A stretch of 64,000 bases of DNA from Gammaproteobacteria bacterium. Its GTDB lineage: Bacteria; Pseudomonadota; Gammaproteobacteria; Arenicellales; Poriferihabitantaceae. The stretch covers positions 62,001 through 126,000 of the forward strand of contig JAUILZ010000009.1 in the NCBI GenBank assembly GCA_030432755.1. The letters are read 5' to 3'. The notes under the pieces were generated by a model, which ran no database searches, was not told the DNA's origin, and saw only the letters and a program-made list of their open reading frames with translations. Below are positions 1-8,873 of this stretch, in pieces. The first letter of the stretch is position 1. Each line of letters begins with the position of its first letter. The position numbers and the translations under genes are program-made.

Positions 1-1304
1 TTGACCTGCGTCGCGTAGGTGAGCGCGATATTGGCATAGGCCCTAGCATACTGCGGGTCCAGTTCCGCGGCACGGAGAAACAGTTCTCGCGCCTCAGAGA
101 TGGAGTCGGCATTGAACTGGTTGTATTTCTCGACGCCCCTGAGCAGCAGTTCGTATGCCTCCGGCACCATTGTCTCCACCACGTCGAACTGCGCGCGGTC
201 GGCGTCCGTCAACTCGACCTTGAGCGCATCGACGATCCGCCGGTTGACGTCATCCTGGAGCGCGAAGATATCTGCCATCCCGCCGTCGAAGCGGTCCGCC
301 CATAGATGTCCACCGGATTCTCCATCGATCAACTGGGCGTTGATCCGCACGCGGTCGCCCACCCGCCGGATACTGCCCTCCAGCACATAGCGGACCCCGA
401 GTTCCTGGGCAACCTGTTTCAGATCAATCGATTGCCCCTTGAAAGCGAACGCCGAGTTCCGAGCCACCACGAACAGGCCCGATATCTTCGACAGGTCCGT
501 GGTCAGGTCCTCGGTGATGCCGTCGGCGAAATATTCCTGGTCCGGATCGTCACTCAGGTTGTCAAATGGCAGGACCGCGACGGAAGGCCGGTCCCCGACC
601 TCCACGCCAGCGGGAACCGCAGTTGGCGCGATGATTTCCCTGGATTCCCCGAGGTAGCGGTATCCCATCGCAGCAGCGATGATCACGATGGAAAGGGCCG
701 CGCCCAGGGCGACGAGCCTCCAACGCGCTGACGTTGGCCTCCGCTTCGCATCCGGTTCGGGCATATCCATGCCCTCGGCAAGCCGCACCCGGTAGACCGA
801 AATTGGCTCCTGGAACCCTTTGATGTGCTGCTCTCCGATGTTTTCCTGCACCAGTGGCAACCGTGCCGGCAATGCCTCGCGAATGGCCGGCGTGATACAG
901 ACACCCCCCGGTTCGGCCAGCTGTTCCATCCTCTGGGCGAGCACGACTCCGCCACCGGTGACCGTGTTGTCGGCGAATATGACTTCGCCGAGGGCGATAC
1001 CTACCCGGACCGCAGGTTGAATACCACCCGACTGTCGGTCACGGACACTTGCCTCGTCCCGCTGGAAAGCCAGCGCCGCCAACACCGCATCGGAGGCGCG
1101 TGAAAACCGCGCGAGAAGCGCATCACCACGCAATTCGATGACTTTGCCGTGATAGTCCGCGATCAGGCCGTCGAAGCGCTGGAACGCCTCGCGGATCCTG
1201 CCATGGGCCTGGCGCTCATCCACCTGTACCAGGGTGGTTGAATCCGCCACGTCCGCGTGCAGGATCACAGCGAGCGTGCCACTGACCGAGTGAGCGACGT
1301 CCAT
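1..1304 (-). CDS. Cyclase-homology / TolB-like / TPR protein, 3' end outside window
   Basis: The first 434 codons are present; the gene runs off the left edge. Read leftwards from the ATG at 1302-1304. Residues about 8-165 form a class III nucleotide-cyclase homology domain: HADVADST and LRGDALLARF carry the two expected metal-binding Asp. A hydrophobic segment (ALGAALSIVIIAAAMGY) follows, then a TolB-N-like domain (VAVLPFDNLSDDPDQEYFADG, and LEGSIRRVGDRVRINAQLID), and the start of a TPR array (ELDPQYARAYANIALTY). In the block GGGVVLAQRMEQLAEPGG the Asn normally used for catalysis is Val, so cyclase activity is doubtful; a sensor or scaffold role is possible. It is a tandem paralogue of the next gene, with one block almost identical in DNA (205-308 versus 2225-2328). 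Confidence 0.85.
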   Translation of the reverse strand, partial: MDVAHSVSGTLAVILHADVADSTTLVQVDERQAHGRIREAFQRFDGLIADYHGKVIELRGDALLARFSRASDAVLAALAFQRDEASVRDRQSGGIQPAVRVGIALGEVIFADNTVTGGGVVLAQRMEQLAEPGGVCITPAIREALPARLPLVQENIGEQHIKGFQEPISVYRVRLAEGMDMPEPDAKRRPTSARWRLVALGAALSIVIIAAAMGYRYLGESREIIAPTAVPAGVEVGDRPSVAVLPFDNLSDDPDQEYFADGITEDLTTDLSKISGLFVVARNSAFAFKGQSIDLKQVAQELGVRYVLEGSIRRVGDRVRINAQLIDGESGGHLWADRFDGGMADIFALQDDVNRRIVDALKVELTDADRAQFDVVETMVPEAYELLLRGVEKYNQFNADSISEARELFLRAAELDPQYARAYANIALTYATQV

Positions 1305-1428
1305 GGAGACAACGTGGAAATACCCGAAGTACTATAACACCACGTTATCGGGCAATCGCCAACCGTGGGGACCTTGTTTCCTTTCCTTCGCCCGTTGAAT
1401 CAACTCGCGCCGATTCCCGGAAGCCTGC

Positions 1429-3363
1429 CTACTCCGGCAGGCCGGCTTTCTCCAGTGCCGCGAGGTAGCCCGCAATATCGGTTTCCCGCAGATAAAGGTT
1501 GCGTTCGCGTATCTGGGACAGCGTCAAGCCCGGATTGATCGCCAGGGCTTCTTCCACCGACCATTCCGCGTCTTCGAGACGTCCCAGTTCCGCTAGGGAT
1601 GCCGCCTTGAAAAGGTGGATGACGTCCACCGCCGGGTTGCGTTCCAGCGACTCGTCCAGCACCGCCAGGGCTTCCTCGTACCGGTGTTGCTGAAAGTACA
1701 CTCGTCCCTCCACACCGAGATAGATTCCCGTGCCCTGGGGATTGATCCGTTGTGCACGCTTAAGCGCTTCGAGGGCGCGATCGAACTCACCCATGTAACT
1801 TGAAATGAATGCCAATGCAGCATAGCCGTCCGCGTAGTCCGGATGTACGTCGATGGTGCGAAGCGCCGCCTCCATCGCCGCCTGGTGTTGCCGCTGTGAC
1901 AGTAAAAGCATACTGCGGGTGAAGTAGATCTGCGGGATGTCGGGGTCCAGAGACGATGCTTTTTCCGCGTACAACAGACCCTCGGTGATGGCGCTTTCCT
2001 GGTCATCCGACCAGTAGAAGTTGATTTCCGCGGAATAGGTCAAGGCGACGTTGGCGAATGCCCGGGCATAGCCGGGGTCCAGAGCAATAGCGTCGAGAAA
2101 CAGGGCACGCGCCTCGACTATCGCGGCGTGGCTGAACTGGTTGTATTTCTCGACGCCACGCAATACCAGGTCATATGCTTCGGGGACACTGGTCTCGACC
2201 ACGTCGAAATGCGCCAGGTCCGCATCCGTCAACTCGACCTTGAGCGCATCGACGATCCGCCGGTTGACATCATCCTGGAGCGCGAAAATATCTGCCATCC
2301 CGCCGTCGAAGCGGTCCGCCCAGAGATGCCCGCCGGACTCCCCGTCAATCAATTGGGCATTGATCCGGATCTGGTCCGCCACGCGACGGATGCTACCCTC
2401 GAGGATATACCTGACCCCGAGTTCCCGCGCCACCTGGCGCAGGTCGGTGGACTGTCCCTTGTAAGCAAAAGCGGAGTTTCGCGCGACGACGAACAGTCCG
2501 GAGATCTTCGACAGATCCGTGGTCAGGTCCTCGGTAATGCCGTCGGCGAAATATTCCTGATCCGGATCACCGCTCATGTTGTCGAATGGCAGTACCGCGA
2601 TGGCTGGGCGATTACCGACCGCCGACTCGACTTCGTTAGTAGTGGCTGTGGAAATCCCTCCCGCTGGCGACGGCCCGGCCGCCACATCCCGCCATGCCCG
2701 GTAAGCCAGGACCGAGACGGCCACTGCCAGGCACAACCCGGCGGCCAGCAGCACGGTCTTACGCCCGCCGGTGCGCCATCCACCCTGCCTTTCCGGCGCC
2801 CCTGGAGATTCCGGCGCTGGCAATTCGGCATCCTCTGCCAGGCGAACGCGGTAGACATTGATCGCTTCATCGAATCCCTTGACGGGATGCAAGCCGAGAT
2901 TGTCGATTGAGAGTGGCAGCCGCGAAGGCAATGCCTCGCGGACTGCCGGCGTGATACAAATGCCCCCGGGTTCAGCCAGTTGTTCCACGCGCTGCGCGAG
3001 TACAACGCCGGCGCCGGTCACGGTATCGTCCTCAAAGATCATCTCACCGATGGCGATGCCGACGCGCACGCTTGGCTGGATGACGTCCGTGGTGGCGTTC
3101 TCCCCGGGGGCCTCGCCTTGCTGGAACGCCAACGCGGCGATCGCTGCGTTTGATGCGCGGTCAAATCGCGCCAGCATCGCGTCGCCGCGAATCTCCACGA
3201 CCTCGCCGTGATAGTCGGCAACAACCCGGCCCAGGCGCTGGAACGCCGCCCGGATTCGGTCGTGGGCGAGGCGCTCGTCCGCCCGCACGAGGACAGTGGA
3301 ATCTGCCACGTCGGCATGCAGGAGGACCGCGAGCGCTCCCCTCGCGGTAGGAGAAGTGGTCAT
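1429..3363 (-). CDS. Cyclase-homology / TolB-like / TPR protein
   Basis: A complete 644-residue protein. The N-terminal class III cyclase homology domain (about 10-165) has Asp18 (HADVADST) and Asp61 (IRGDAMLARF) as metal ligands and Arg125, but position 121, where the catalytic Asn of the VNxAxR motif should be, is Val. One transmembrane helix follows at about 203-223, then a TolB-N-like domain (AVLPFDNMSGDPDQEYFADG, about 255-370). The C-terminal half is TPR (ALDPGYARAFANVAL, RIDPQ-type repeats to the end). Such proteins are usually annotated as adenylate cyclases, but the missing residue makes that uncertain. About 125 bases separate it from its tandem paralogue to the left, and both read the same way. 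A third relative lies at 25664-27433. Confidence 0.88.
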   Translation of the reverse strand: MTTSPTARGALAVLLHADVADSTVLVRADERLAHDRIRAAFQRLGRVVADYHGEVVEIRGDAMLARFDRASNAAIAALAFQQGEAPGENATTDVIQPSVRVGIAIGEMIFEDDTVTGAGVVLAQRVEQLAEPGGICITPAVREALPSRLPLSIDNLGLHPVKGFDEAINVYRVRLAEDAELPAPESPGAPERQGGWRTGGRKTVLLAAGLCLAVAVSVLAYRAWRDVAAGPSPAGGISTATTNEVESAVGNRPAIAVLPFDNMSGDPDQEYFADGITEDLTTDLSKISGLFVVARNSAFAYKGQSTDLRQVARELGVRYILEGSIRRVADQIRINAQLIDGESGGHLWADRFDGGMADIFALQDDVNRRIVDALKVELTDADLAHFDVVETSVPEAYDLVLRGVEKYNQFSHAAIVEARALFLDAIALDPGYARAFANVALTYSAEINFYWSDDQESAITEGLLYAEKASSLDPDIPQIYFTRSMLLLSQRQHQAAMEAALRTIDVHPDYADGYAALAFISSYMGEFDRALEALKRAQRINPQGTGIYLGVEGRVYFQQHRYEEALAVLDESLERNPAVDVIHLFKAASLAELGRLEDAEWSVEEALAINPGLTLSQIRERNLYLRETDIAGYLAALEKAGLPE

Positions 3364-3521
3364 GCAGTGTCGAGTGCCCGGCAGTCGCTCACTATAAAAC
3401 CGCTTTGAGTCGATTCCGTCAAGTGCATATTACCGGGAAGCCCGTCCTGTGAATTGCGTCACAGACCATCCACAGAGTTGCCTGCTAGAAATTGCGGGGC
3501 ATCATCACAAGGAGCAAAGAG

Positions 3522-3926
3522 ATGAAGGGACCAATGCATGGCAGAGTTCGGGCAACCCTGCTCTTTTCAGTGCTGGCGGGCGCCGTATTGCCGACAGTCG
3601 CCGGAGCAGATTTCCTGGTCAGGCAGATTCGCTGTGCCGACCTGCAACCAGGGGGCGTCATCTTGTACAGTAATTTCACTGACTCCACACGCAGGATCAC
3701 CTTGCAGGTGGTCAAGGACCGCTGCTCTCCACGGGGATCCGATGGGCGATTCTTTCTCTGGAGCAAGGTCGGCGCAGCAACGACGGACGTGAAGGAATTC
3801 AGACGACACAGGGGCTATACCAACGCCCTCGGGCTCAACGTGCCGGATCTCAACGACGCGGTGCTGTCGTTCAGCGCCGCGCGCAACGCCCGCGGCACCG
3901 TGGAGGTGATGTTCAGCGTGGAGTAG
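3522..3926 (+). CDS. Small exported protein of unknown function
   Basis: A 134-residue protein. I place the start at ATG 3522 because AAGGAG lies at 3509-3514, seven bases upstream; an in-frame TTG at 3492 would add ten residues before the signal peptide. The N-terminus is a signal peptide (basic HGRVRAT, hydrophobic LLFSVLAGAVLPTV, cleavage near AGA/DFLV). The mature part, about 105 residues, has two Cys (IRCADLQPGG and VKDRCSPRG) that could form a disulfide, and a C-terminal stretch rich in beta-type residues ending RGTVEVMFSVE. I recognise no family. It stands alone between divergent and convergent neighbours, so context gives no hint beyond a periplasmic or secreted location. Confidence 0.7.
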   Translation: MKGPMHGRVRATLLFSVLAGAVLPTVAGADFLVRQIRCADLQPGGVILYSNFTDSTRRITLQVVKDRCSPRGSDGRFFLWSKVGAATTDVKEFRRHRGYTNALGLNVPDLNDAVLSFSAARNARGTVEVMFSVE

Positions 3927-3968
3927 GTTCCGCCGGAATATTCCCTTCCAGCGCCCGCGATACCACTC

Positions 3969-4421
3969 TCAATCCAGCATCCACTGGTACATGATGAAAT
4001 CGGTGGGGCCTTCGGTATAGCGGTCGTAGAAGGCGCGGCCGCGCTCGTTGAAATGCTGGGTGATCCAGCGAATGGACTGCCACCCTCGCTCGCCGGCGAG
4101 CGTCTTCAACGCCGCGAACAGGGCGTCCGCCGCGCCGCCGCCGCGGGCGTCCGGCGAGACGAACAGGTCGTCGAGAAAGCCCACCTCGGTGGCCGCCAGC
4201 GGCCGGGGGCAGGCGCGGACATGGGCGATTCCCACCGCCGTGCCCACCTGGTCGCGGCAGATCAGGCCTTCCATGACATGCCCGGGATCGAGCAGCCAGG
4301 CGAACAGGCGATCCGCGATGGCGTCGTCCATCGGCACGCCGTAGAAATCCGCGTAGCCGTCATAGAGTACGCGCCATTCCGTCTTGTCGGAAGGCACCAG
4401 GAACCGGGTATCGAAGCTCAC
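3969..4421 (-). CDS. GNAT family N-acetyltransferase
   Basis: A 150-residue protein in the size range of single-domain GNAT enzymes, which move an acetyl group from acetyl-CoA to an amine. The acetyl-CoA site is visible as EVGFLDDLFVSPDARGGGAA followed by DALF (strand 4, then the R-x-x-G-x-G/A loop and helix 3), and the C-terminus has the usual YDRYTEGPTDFIMYQW tail. The start is GTG at 4419-4421; no good ribosome site precedes it. The dienelactone-hydrolase-like gene ends 26 bases upstream on the same strand, so the two may be cotranscribed. The acceptor cannot be told from sequence. Confidence 0.85.
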   Translation of the reverse strand: MSFDTRFLVPSDKTEWRVLYDGYADFYGVPMDDAIADRLFAWLLDPGHVMEGLICRDQVGTAVGIAHVRACPRPLAATEVGFLDDLFVSPDARGGGAADALFAALKTLAGERGWQSIRWITQHFNERGRAFYDRYTEGPTDFIMYQWMLD

Positions 4422-4447
4422 AATTGGTGCCAGGGTGGAGTGATGGA

Positions 4448-5332
4448 TCAGGCAGCGAGATGGGTATTGAAAAACTCCATCGTGCGCTGCCAGGCCAGCT
4501 CTGCGGCGCCGGCATCGTAACGCGGGGTGGAGTTGTTGTGAAAGCCGTGGCGGGTGCCTGGATAGACGTGGGTGGTATAGGCGACACCATTGGCATCCAT
4601 TGCCGCCTCGTAGTCCGCGCGGGTGGCGTTCACCCGTTCGTCGTCCTCGGCGTACTGCAGCATCATCGCGGCGCGAATGGCGGGCACCTGGTCGCTGGCC
4701 GGCGCGCGGCCGTAATACGGCACGCCTGCGGCAAGATCGGCGCCCAGGGTCACGGCAACGTGATTGGTTGCGAGACCACCCCAGCAGAAACCGGTAGCGC
4801 CGAGCTTGCCGCTGGATGATTCGTGCGTCCGGAGAAACTGCGCGCTGTTGACCATGTCCTGGAGCAGCTTGTCGGGGTCCAGGGCACGCTGCATTTCGCG
4901 GCCGTCATCGTCGTTACCGGGATAACCGCCGGCGGGATAGAGACCGTCCGGCGCGAGGGCGAGAAACCCGCCGACGGCCGCGCGGCGGGCGACATCCTCG
5001 ATATAGGGATTGAGGCCGCGGTTCTCGTGGATCACCAGCACCGCAGGAAACGGGCCATCGCCCGCGGGCGCCACAAGGTAGCCGCGCATCTCACCGGAAT
5101 TGCCCCCGGGAGAGGGATAGGTGACGTAGCGCGCCTTGATACGCTCGTCTGTGAACGAGACCTCCTGCGCTTCCGCGTAGTCCGGTAACAGCGACTCCGC
5201 CATGGCGAGGGCGGACACGCCGCCGATGGTGAGCGCGGAGGCCCGCTGGAAGAATTCACGGCGATCGATATAGCCGTGGCAATAGTCGTCGTAGAGATCG
5301 AAGACGCGTCCGTCGATACGGTCCTTTCTCAT
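4448..5332 (-). CDS. Dienelactone hydrolase family protein with N-terminal leader
   Basis: A 294-residue alpha/beta hydrolase. The catalytic triad of the dienelactone hydrolase family is visible: Cys183 in GATGFCWGG, Asp at 230/231 in YAEDDERV, and His262 in GTRHGF. The HENRG motif near 102-106 is also typical. In front of the hydrolase domain is a 60-residue extension with IDRREFFQRASALTIGGVSA, resembling the degenerate twin-arginine-like leader seen in exported members of this family (only RR-E-F is kept). The substrate is unknown; family members hydrolyse lactones and esters. It is probably cotranscribed with the GNAT gene that follows. Confidence 0.85.
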   Translation of the reverse strand: MRKDRIDGRVFDLYDDYCHGYIDRREFFQRASALTIGGVSALAMAESLLPDYAEAQEVSFTDERIKARYVTYPSPGGNSGEMRGYLVAPAGDGPFPAVLVIHENRGLNPYIEDVARRAAVGGFLALAPDGLYPAGGYPGNDDDGREMQRALDPDKLLQDMVNSAQFLRTHESSSGKLGATGFCWGGLATNHVAVTLGADLAAGVPYYGRAPASDQVPAIRAAMMLQYAEDDERVNATRADYEAAMDANGVAYTTHVYPGTRHGFHNNSTPRYDAGAAELAWQRTMEFFNTHLAA

Positions 5333-5514
5333 TCCCTCAACCCGTCAGGTGAATTTGGTGACAGTATACTGAAACCAGTGCTCAGCTCGCCAATTCGGCA
5401 GGCAGTCCGCGCCGCTATCGCGATGGATGCGCTGTTGCTGATGTATGGAAAACGGTGCTCACCGGACCGCGTGCCGTTCGAAGCTGATGCGCGGGGATAG
5501 CAACCAGGCCGCCG

Positions 5515-7263
5515 TCAGAATGACGGCAGCCGCTCGACATTGTCACCGAATTCGTCGTTCGCGGGTGCGCGAAAATACGGGTTCGCATTGCTCGGATGAA
5601 TGAGCTGGAGCCCCCGCAGGACGATCACCCCCGCGTCCTGTAGCGCCACCGCCTCGGCGACCGTCAGGTCCAGGCCGCTGGAGAAGTGGAACTCCTGCAC
5701 CACCGTCTTGCGCCGGCGGATGGCGTCGGCGGTGAGGCAGACGCAGGGAATCCTGCCCGCGGGAACGTGCGGCCCCGCCCCCGTCGGAAACTTCTGCACC
5801 CGGAACGGGGTCTTCAGATCGGTTTCCGCCTCGCTGCGCCGCGCGAGCACCTCGGCAAGGCTGATTTCGAATTCGCCTGCCTCGGTCGCCTCGGGGTCAC
5901 GATAGACCAGGGACCGGAGTTCGCCGTTCTGGCGCACCCGTCCGACGAGTTCCACGGTTCGCGGCTGGAACCGCAAACCCAGGCCCGCCATGCCGACGAA
6001 CGCGAGCCCGGCGGCGTTGACCTCGAAATCGTCGTAGAGGGCCTCCACCACCACCGTCCGTTGGTGGAGAATGTCGGGCTGATCGCTGCCCACGGGAATC
6101 GACTTCGGAATCGCATCGCCGAAGCCCCCGGCCAGTCCGCCGTCATCCTCACCGGGCATGGCCTCGTTCACCACGCCGCCGGAACAGGCATAAACCGGCG
6201 GGACCTCCTCGCCATCCAGCGACGCGGTCACCTGGCGCCTGATCTCGCCTTCCTGCGCCGCTTCGCGGAACTCGACCAGGACGACGCCGCCGATGGCGCC
6301 GGCGCCGGCGCCCACAAGGGCACTGAACGGGTTGCGTCCCAACGCCAGGCCGGCCAGGAATCCAAGCAATCCGCCGGCGAAGAAGGCAAAGATGCTGCCC
6401 AGTATGCCGGTGTCGACGTCGCTGTCCACGGTGAAGCCAAATTTCACCATATGGATCATCTTGTCAGGATCATCCGGGTCCGGGGGCATCTCGCGTTCGA
6501 TTACGATTTGCGGCTCGAGATCGATGGTGATGGTGACGTCCGCGTCCGGCCCGGTCACCGGCACGTGGGCGCGCAACGTGATGCGGATGTCATCCTCCCG
6601 GGGAACCACGGAAACCGACTGCCACGTCCCCTGGTCGTCGTCCTCGTCGGGAAATGGATGGCTGCCGTCTTCCGCGCGCAGGGCATCGTGCCAGATGTCA
6701 TTGGCGATACGGGGAAAGGTAGCGTCGCCGATACCGATGGCTATGTCCTTTCCCACGGGCAGGAACGACACCGCGAGTTCGGTGCCACGCGGGAGATGTT
6801 CGCCCTCGGGCAACGGCTCCTGGTCCTGGGAACTCGCGCGCAGGTCCAGGTTGGCGAGGAAGGCGATGCAGGGATCGTGCTCGGCATTGCCCGACAGCTT
6901 GCGCAGGCGCGGAGCACCGGCCAGGCCACTCAGGGCGTCGAAAGGCACGCTGATCGGTTCGCTGTCAGGGATGTTGCTGGTGATGACCAGTTTCGAACCG
7001 TCATCGCTCAGGTCGAGACTCACCAGCACAGTCAGTGGTACCGCGCCGATCGTGACCCCGACTTCCAGGTCATGGTTGGTGGAGTCGGCATCGAGGGTGA
7101 CCGTCTCCACGGTAACCACCGCATCCGGCGGAAACGGCGGCGGCGGTCCGCCGGGCAGCAACAGCCCGTGCTCGTTGAGCCCCCTGAACGCCTGAAAGAA
7201 CCACCCGGCGCCAAGCTGCAACTCGACGTCGAACCCGGAAATGATACGGTTGGTCTGGATCAT
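5515..7263 (-). CDS. Unrecognised 582-residue protein with glycine-rich membrane segment
   Basis: I place the start at ATG 7261-7263 (MIQTNRIISGFDVE), which is preceded by AGGGAG; the frame stays open 31 codons further upstream without a better site. I do not recognise the family. The N-terminal part opens with a motif (GAGWFFQAFRGLNEHGLL) and is rich in beta-strand patterns and acidic residues (about 1-290). Around residues 295-340 there is a strongly hydrophobic, glycine-zipper-like segment (SIFAFFAGGLLGFLAGLALG and VGAGAGAIGGVVLVEF). The C-terminal part again looks soluble and ends in a region naming-like LQDAGVIVLRGLQLIHPSNA. No clear signal peptide is present. An internal membrane hairpin suggests a membrane-inserting or pore-like protein, but that is inference. 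A long open frame on the opposite strand is a codon-bias shadow. Confidence 0.75.
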   Translation of the reverse strand: MIQTNRIISGFDVELQLGAGWFFQAFRGLNEHGLLLPGGPPPPFPPDAVVTVETVTLDADSTNHDLEVGVTIGAVPLTVLVSLDLSDDGSKLVITSNIPDSEPISVPFDALSGLAGAPRLRKLSGNAEHDPCIAFLANLDLRASSQDQEPLPEGEHLPRGTELAVSFLPVGKDIAIGIGDATFPRIANDIWHDALRAEDGSHPFPDEDDDQGTWQSVSVVPREDDIRITLRAHVPVTGPDADVTITIDLEPQIVIEREMPPDPDDPDKMIHMVKFGFTVDSDVDTGILGSIFAFFAGGLLGFLAGLALGRNPFSALVGAGAGAIGGVVLVEFREAAQEGEIRRQVTASLDGEEVPPVYACSGGVVNEAMPGEDDGGLAGGFGDAIPKSIPVGSDQPDILHQRTVVVEALYDDFEVNAAGLAFVGMAGLGLRFQPRTVELVGRVRQNGELRSLVYRDPEATEAGEFEISLAEVLARRSEAETDLKTPFRVQKFPTGAGPHVPAGRIPCVCLTADAIRRRKTVVQEFHFSSGLDLTVAEAVALQDAGVIVLRGLQLIHPSNANPYFRAPANDEFGDNVERLPSF

Positions 7264-7516
7264 GGCCACACTCTCCCTGCCGGAGGCGAAGCCGTCTTCG
7301 ATACACCCGGGACGACGGGGCCGGTATCCGGGGACAGGTCCAACCCGGAACGGCATCCAGCCTCCTCGCCCGACACGGCAACGCGCGCTGCCCTGTCTTT
7401 ACCACCGATTAGTGTAGCGCAACTGTCCTGCTCGCACAGCGCCGACATAAGGTCCGACTACAGGATGGTTCACGGGAAACCGCTTGGGACCGCTGGCGAG
7501 GGCACCCGGCAGACAT

Positions 7517-8050
7517 TCACGAGCCATGAGCCGCCCCCTCCACTCGCGCCTTCAATGCCGCGTTCATGCCACGGTAGCCCTCCTCGATCGCGTCCAGCTC
7601 CGCAAAGGGTATCGCGACGCCGGAAAACCGCTCACTGTGCACCAGGCGGGTACCGGATTCGCCGTCGGGGAAGAGGACAAACCGGTGCCTGCCGAAGAAG
7701 ATGCCGCGGATGCCTCCGCCCCAGGTGAGTTCACGTGGCGGGTCATTCCGCATCACGCGGGGAGAGATCTCGATCACCGCGCCGTTCGGCTTGTGGATCG
7801 TGAGGTCCAGGGTGGAGCCTTCCGAGAGTTCTCCCGCGACCCGGACATGGTAGGGATTCCACTCCGCATAGCTGGCATTGTCCGCGAGGATCGCCCAGAC
7901 CCGTTCCGGCGGGGCGTCGATCGCGATCTCGGTATGGATGTTCTTCTCGGGGATGGTTGCGCATCCGGTTAGAAACATGAGGCCAGACAAGGCAAGCACG
8001 GCACCCGGCGATCTCGCGGCAAGGGTCGATCGATTCGATATGCGTTTCAT
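7517..8050 (-). CDS. SRPBCC (START-like) domain lipoprotein
   Basis: A 177-residue protein. The start at ATG 8048-8050 gives a lipoprotein signal peptide with lipobox LTGC (SGLMFLTGCATIPEKN). The mature domain has the polyketide-cyclase/START-like pattern: IDAPPERVWAILADNASYAE followed by WNPY at the N-terminus, a central beta-sheet (RELTWGG, GRHRFVLFPDGESGTRLVHS), and a long C-terminal helix (GYRGMNAALKARVEG). Such domains bind hydrophobic ligands; the ligand here is unknown. The short-chain dehydrogenase gene ends 11 bases upstream on the same strand, so they form an operon. Confidence 0.85.
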   Translation of the reverse strand: MKRISNRSTLAARSPGAVLALSGLMFLTGCATIPEKNIHTEIAIDAPPERVWAILADNASYAEWNPYHVRVAGELSEGSTLDLTIHKPNGAVIEISPRVMRNDPPRELTWGGGIRGIFFGRHRFVLFPDGESGTRLVHSERFSGVAIPFAELDAIEEGYRGMNAALKARVEGAAHGS

Positions 8051-8061
8051 GACGGGAATCC

Positions 8062-8796
8062 TCAGGCGGCTTTCATCAGGCGGCGAACCGTACCCGGCGA
8101 TACGCGGTGCAGCGCATGCAGGATCCGGGTCCTGTCCACCAGGATTTCCTCGCGACCCGCTTCCAGGCCCGCCAGCATCTCCCGGGCAAATGCCTCGGGG
8201 CTGATCTTTCCCTTGCCGCGGCCCTGCGTCATCGCCGTGTCCACCAGCGGCGGGACGACCTCGTGCACGGCGACCCCGGTGCCATCGAGCTGGTAGCGGA
8301 TCGCCCGGGTAAAGCTGCGCATGCCCGCCTTGGTGGCGCAGTACACCGGCGCGCTCTTTTTCGGCGCCAATGCAAGGGCGGATGTCAGGTTGATCACCGC
8401 GGCGCCGGGCTGCCGCGCCAGGGCGGGCAACAATGCCGCGGTGAGCAGCATTGGGGCGACGAGGTTCACCGTGACCTCCTCGCGGATGCGGGGAGCCAGG
8501 TCCGTTCCGTCCGTCCACGCGCCCTGGAACTGCACGCCGGCATTGTTGACCAGCACGTTGATCCCGGGATGCTCCACCAGGACGGAATCCGCCAGGGCTT
8601 GCGTCGACGCCGGGTCCGAGAGATCGCAGGCGTAGGCCGAAACATCCGGCAATTCACGCCGCAGCGCCTCGAGGTTCTCCTCCCGCCTGCCGCAGACGAT
8701 GACCCGGTTGCCCCGGGCGTGGAAGGCGCGGGTGAGCGCGAGGCCGATGCCGGAAGCGCCGCCGGTGACCAGGATGGTGTTGTCGTGCAGTTTCAT
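8062..8796 (-). CDS. Short-chain dehydrogenase/reductase
   Basis: A 244-residue classical SDR. The Rossmann motif TGGASGIG spans 11-18, NNAG is at 84-87, and the catalytic Ser139, Tyr152 and Lys156 (YCATK) are intact, so it should be an active NAD(P)-dependent oxidoreductase. The overall pattern is closest to the DltE-like subgroup. A GGAG ribosome site sits eight bases before the ATG. It lies between a Crp/Fnr-type regulator 77 bases upstream and the START-like lipoprotein downstream, all on one strand, which suggests a regulated unit acting on a hydrophobic substrate. That link is inference. Confidence 0.9.
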   Translation of the reverse strand: MKLHDNTILVTGGASGIGLALTRAFHARGNRVIVCGRREENLEALRRELPDVSAYACDLSDPASTQALADSVLVEHPGINVLVNNAGVQFQGAWTDGTDLAPRIREEVTVNLVAPMLLTAALLPALARQPGAAVINLTSALALAPKKSAPVYCATKAGMRSFTRAIRYQLDGTGVAVHEVVPPLVDTAMTQGRGKGKISPEAFAREMLAGLEAGREEILVDRTRILHALHRVSPGTVRRLMKAA

Positions 8797-8873
8797 GATC
8801 CGTACTCCAGTGTGTTTCAGTTGAACTGGCGTACAGGATAGGGGGCGGCGAAACGGTTCGCCTTAACCCGGGT

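Noticed and set aside
5686..7728. A 680-codon open frame on the plus strand opposite the unrecognised minus-strand protein
   Set aside because: Its protein has low complexity of the kind given by the antisense of GC-rich genes, no ribosome site and no domain. The minus-strand frame has a good start and a normal membrane segment.
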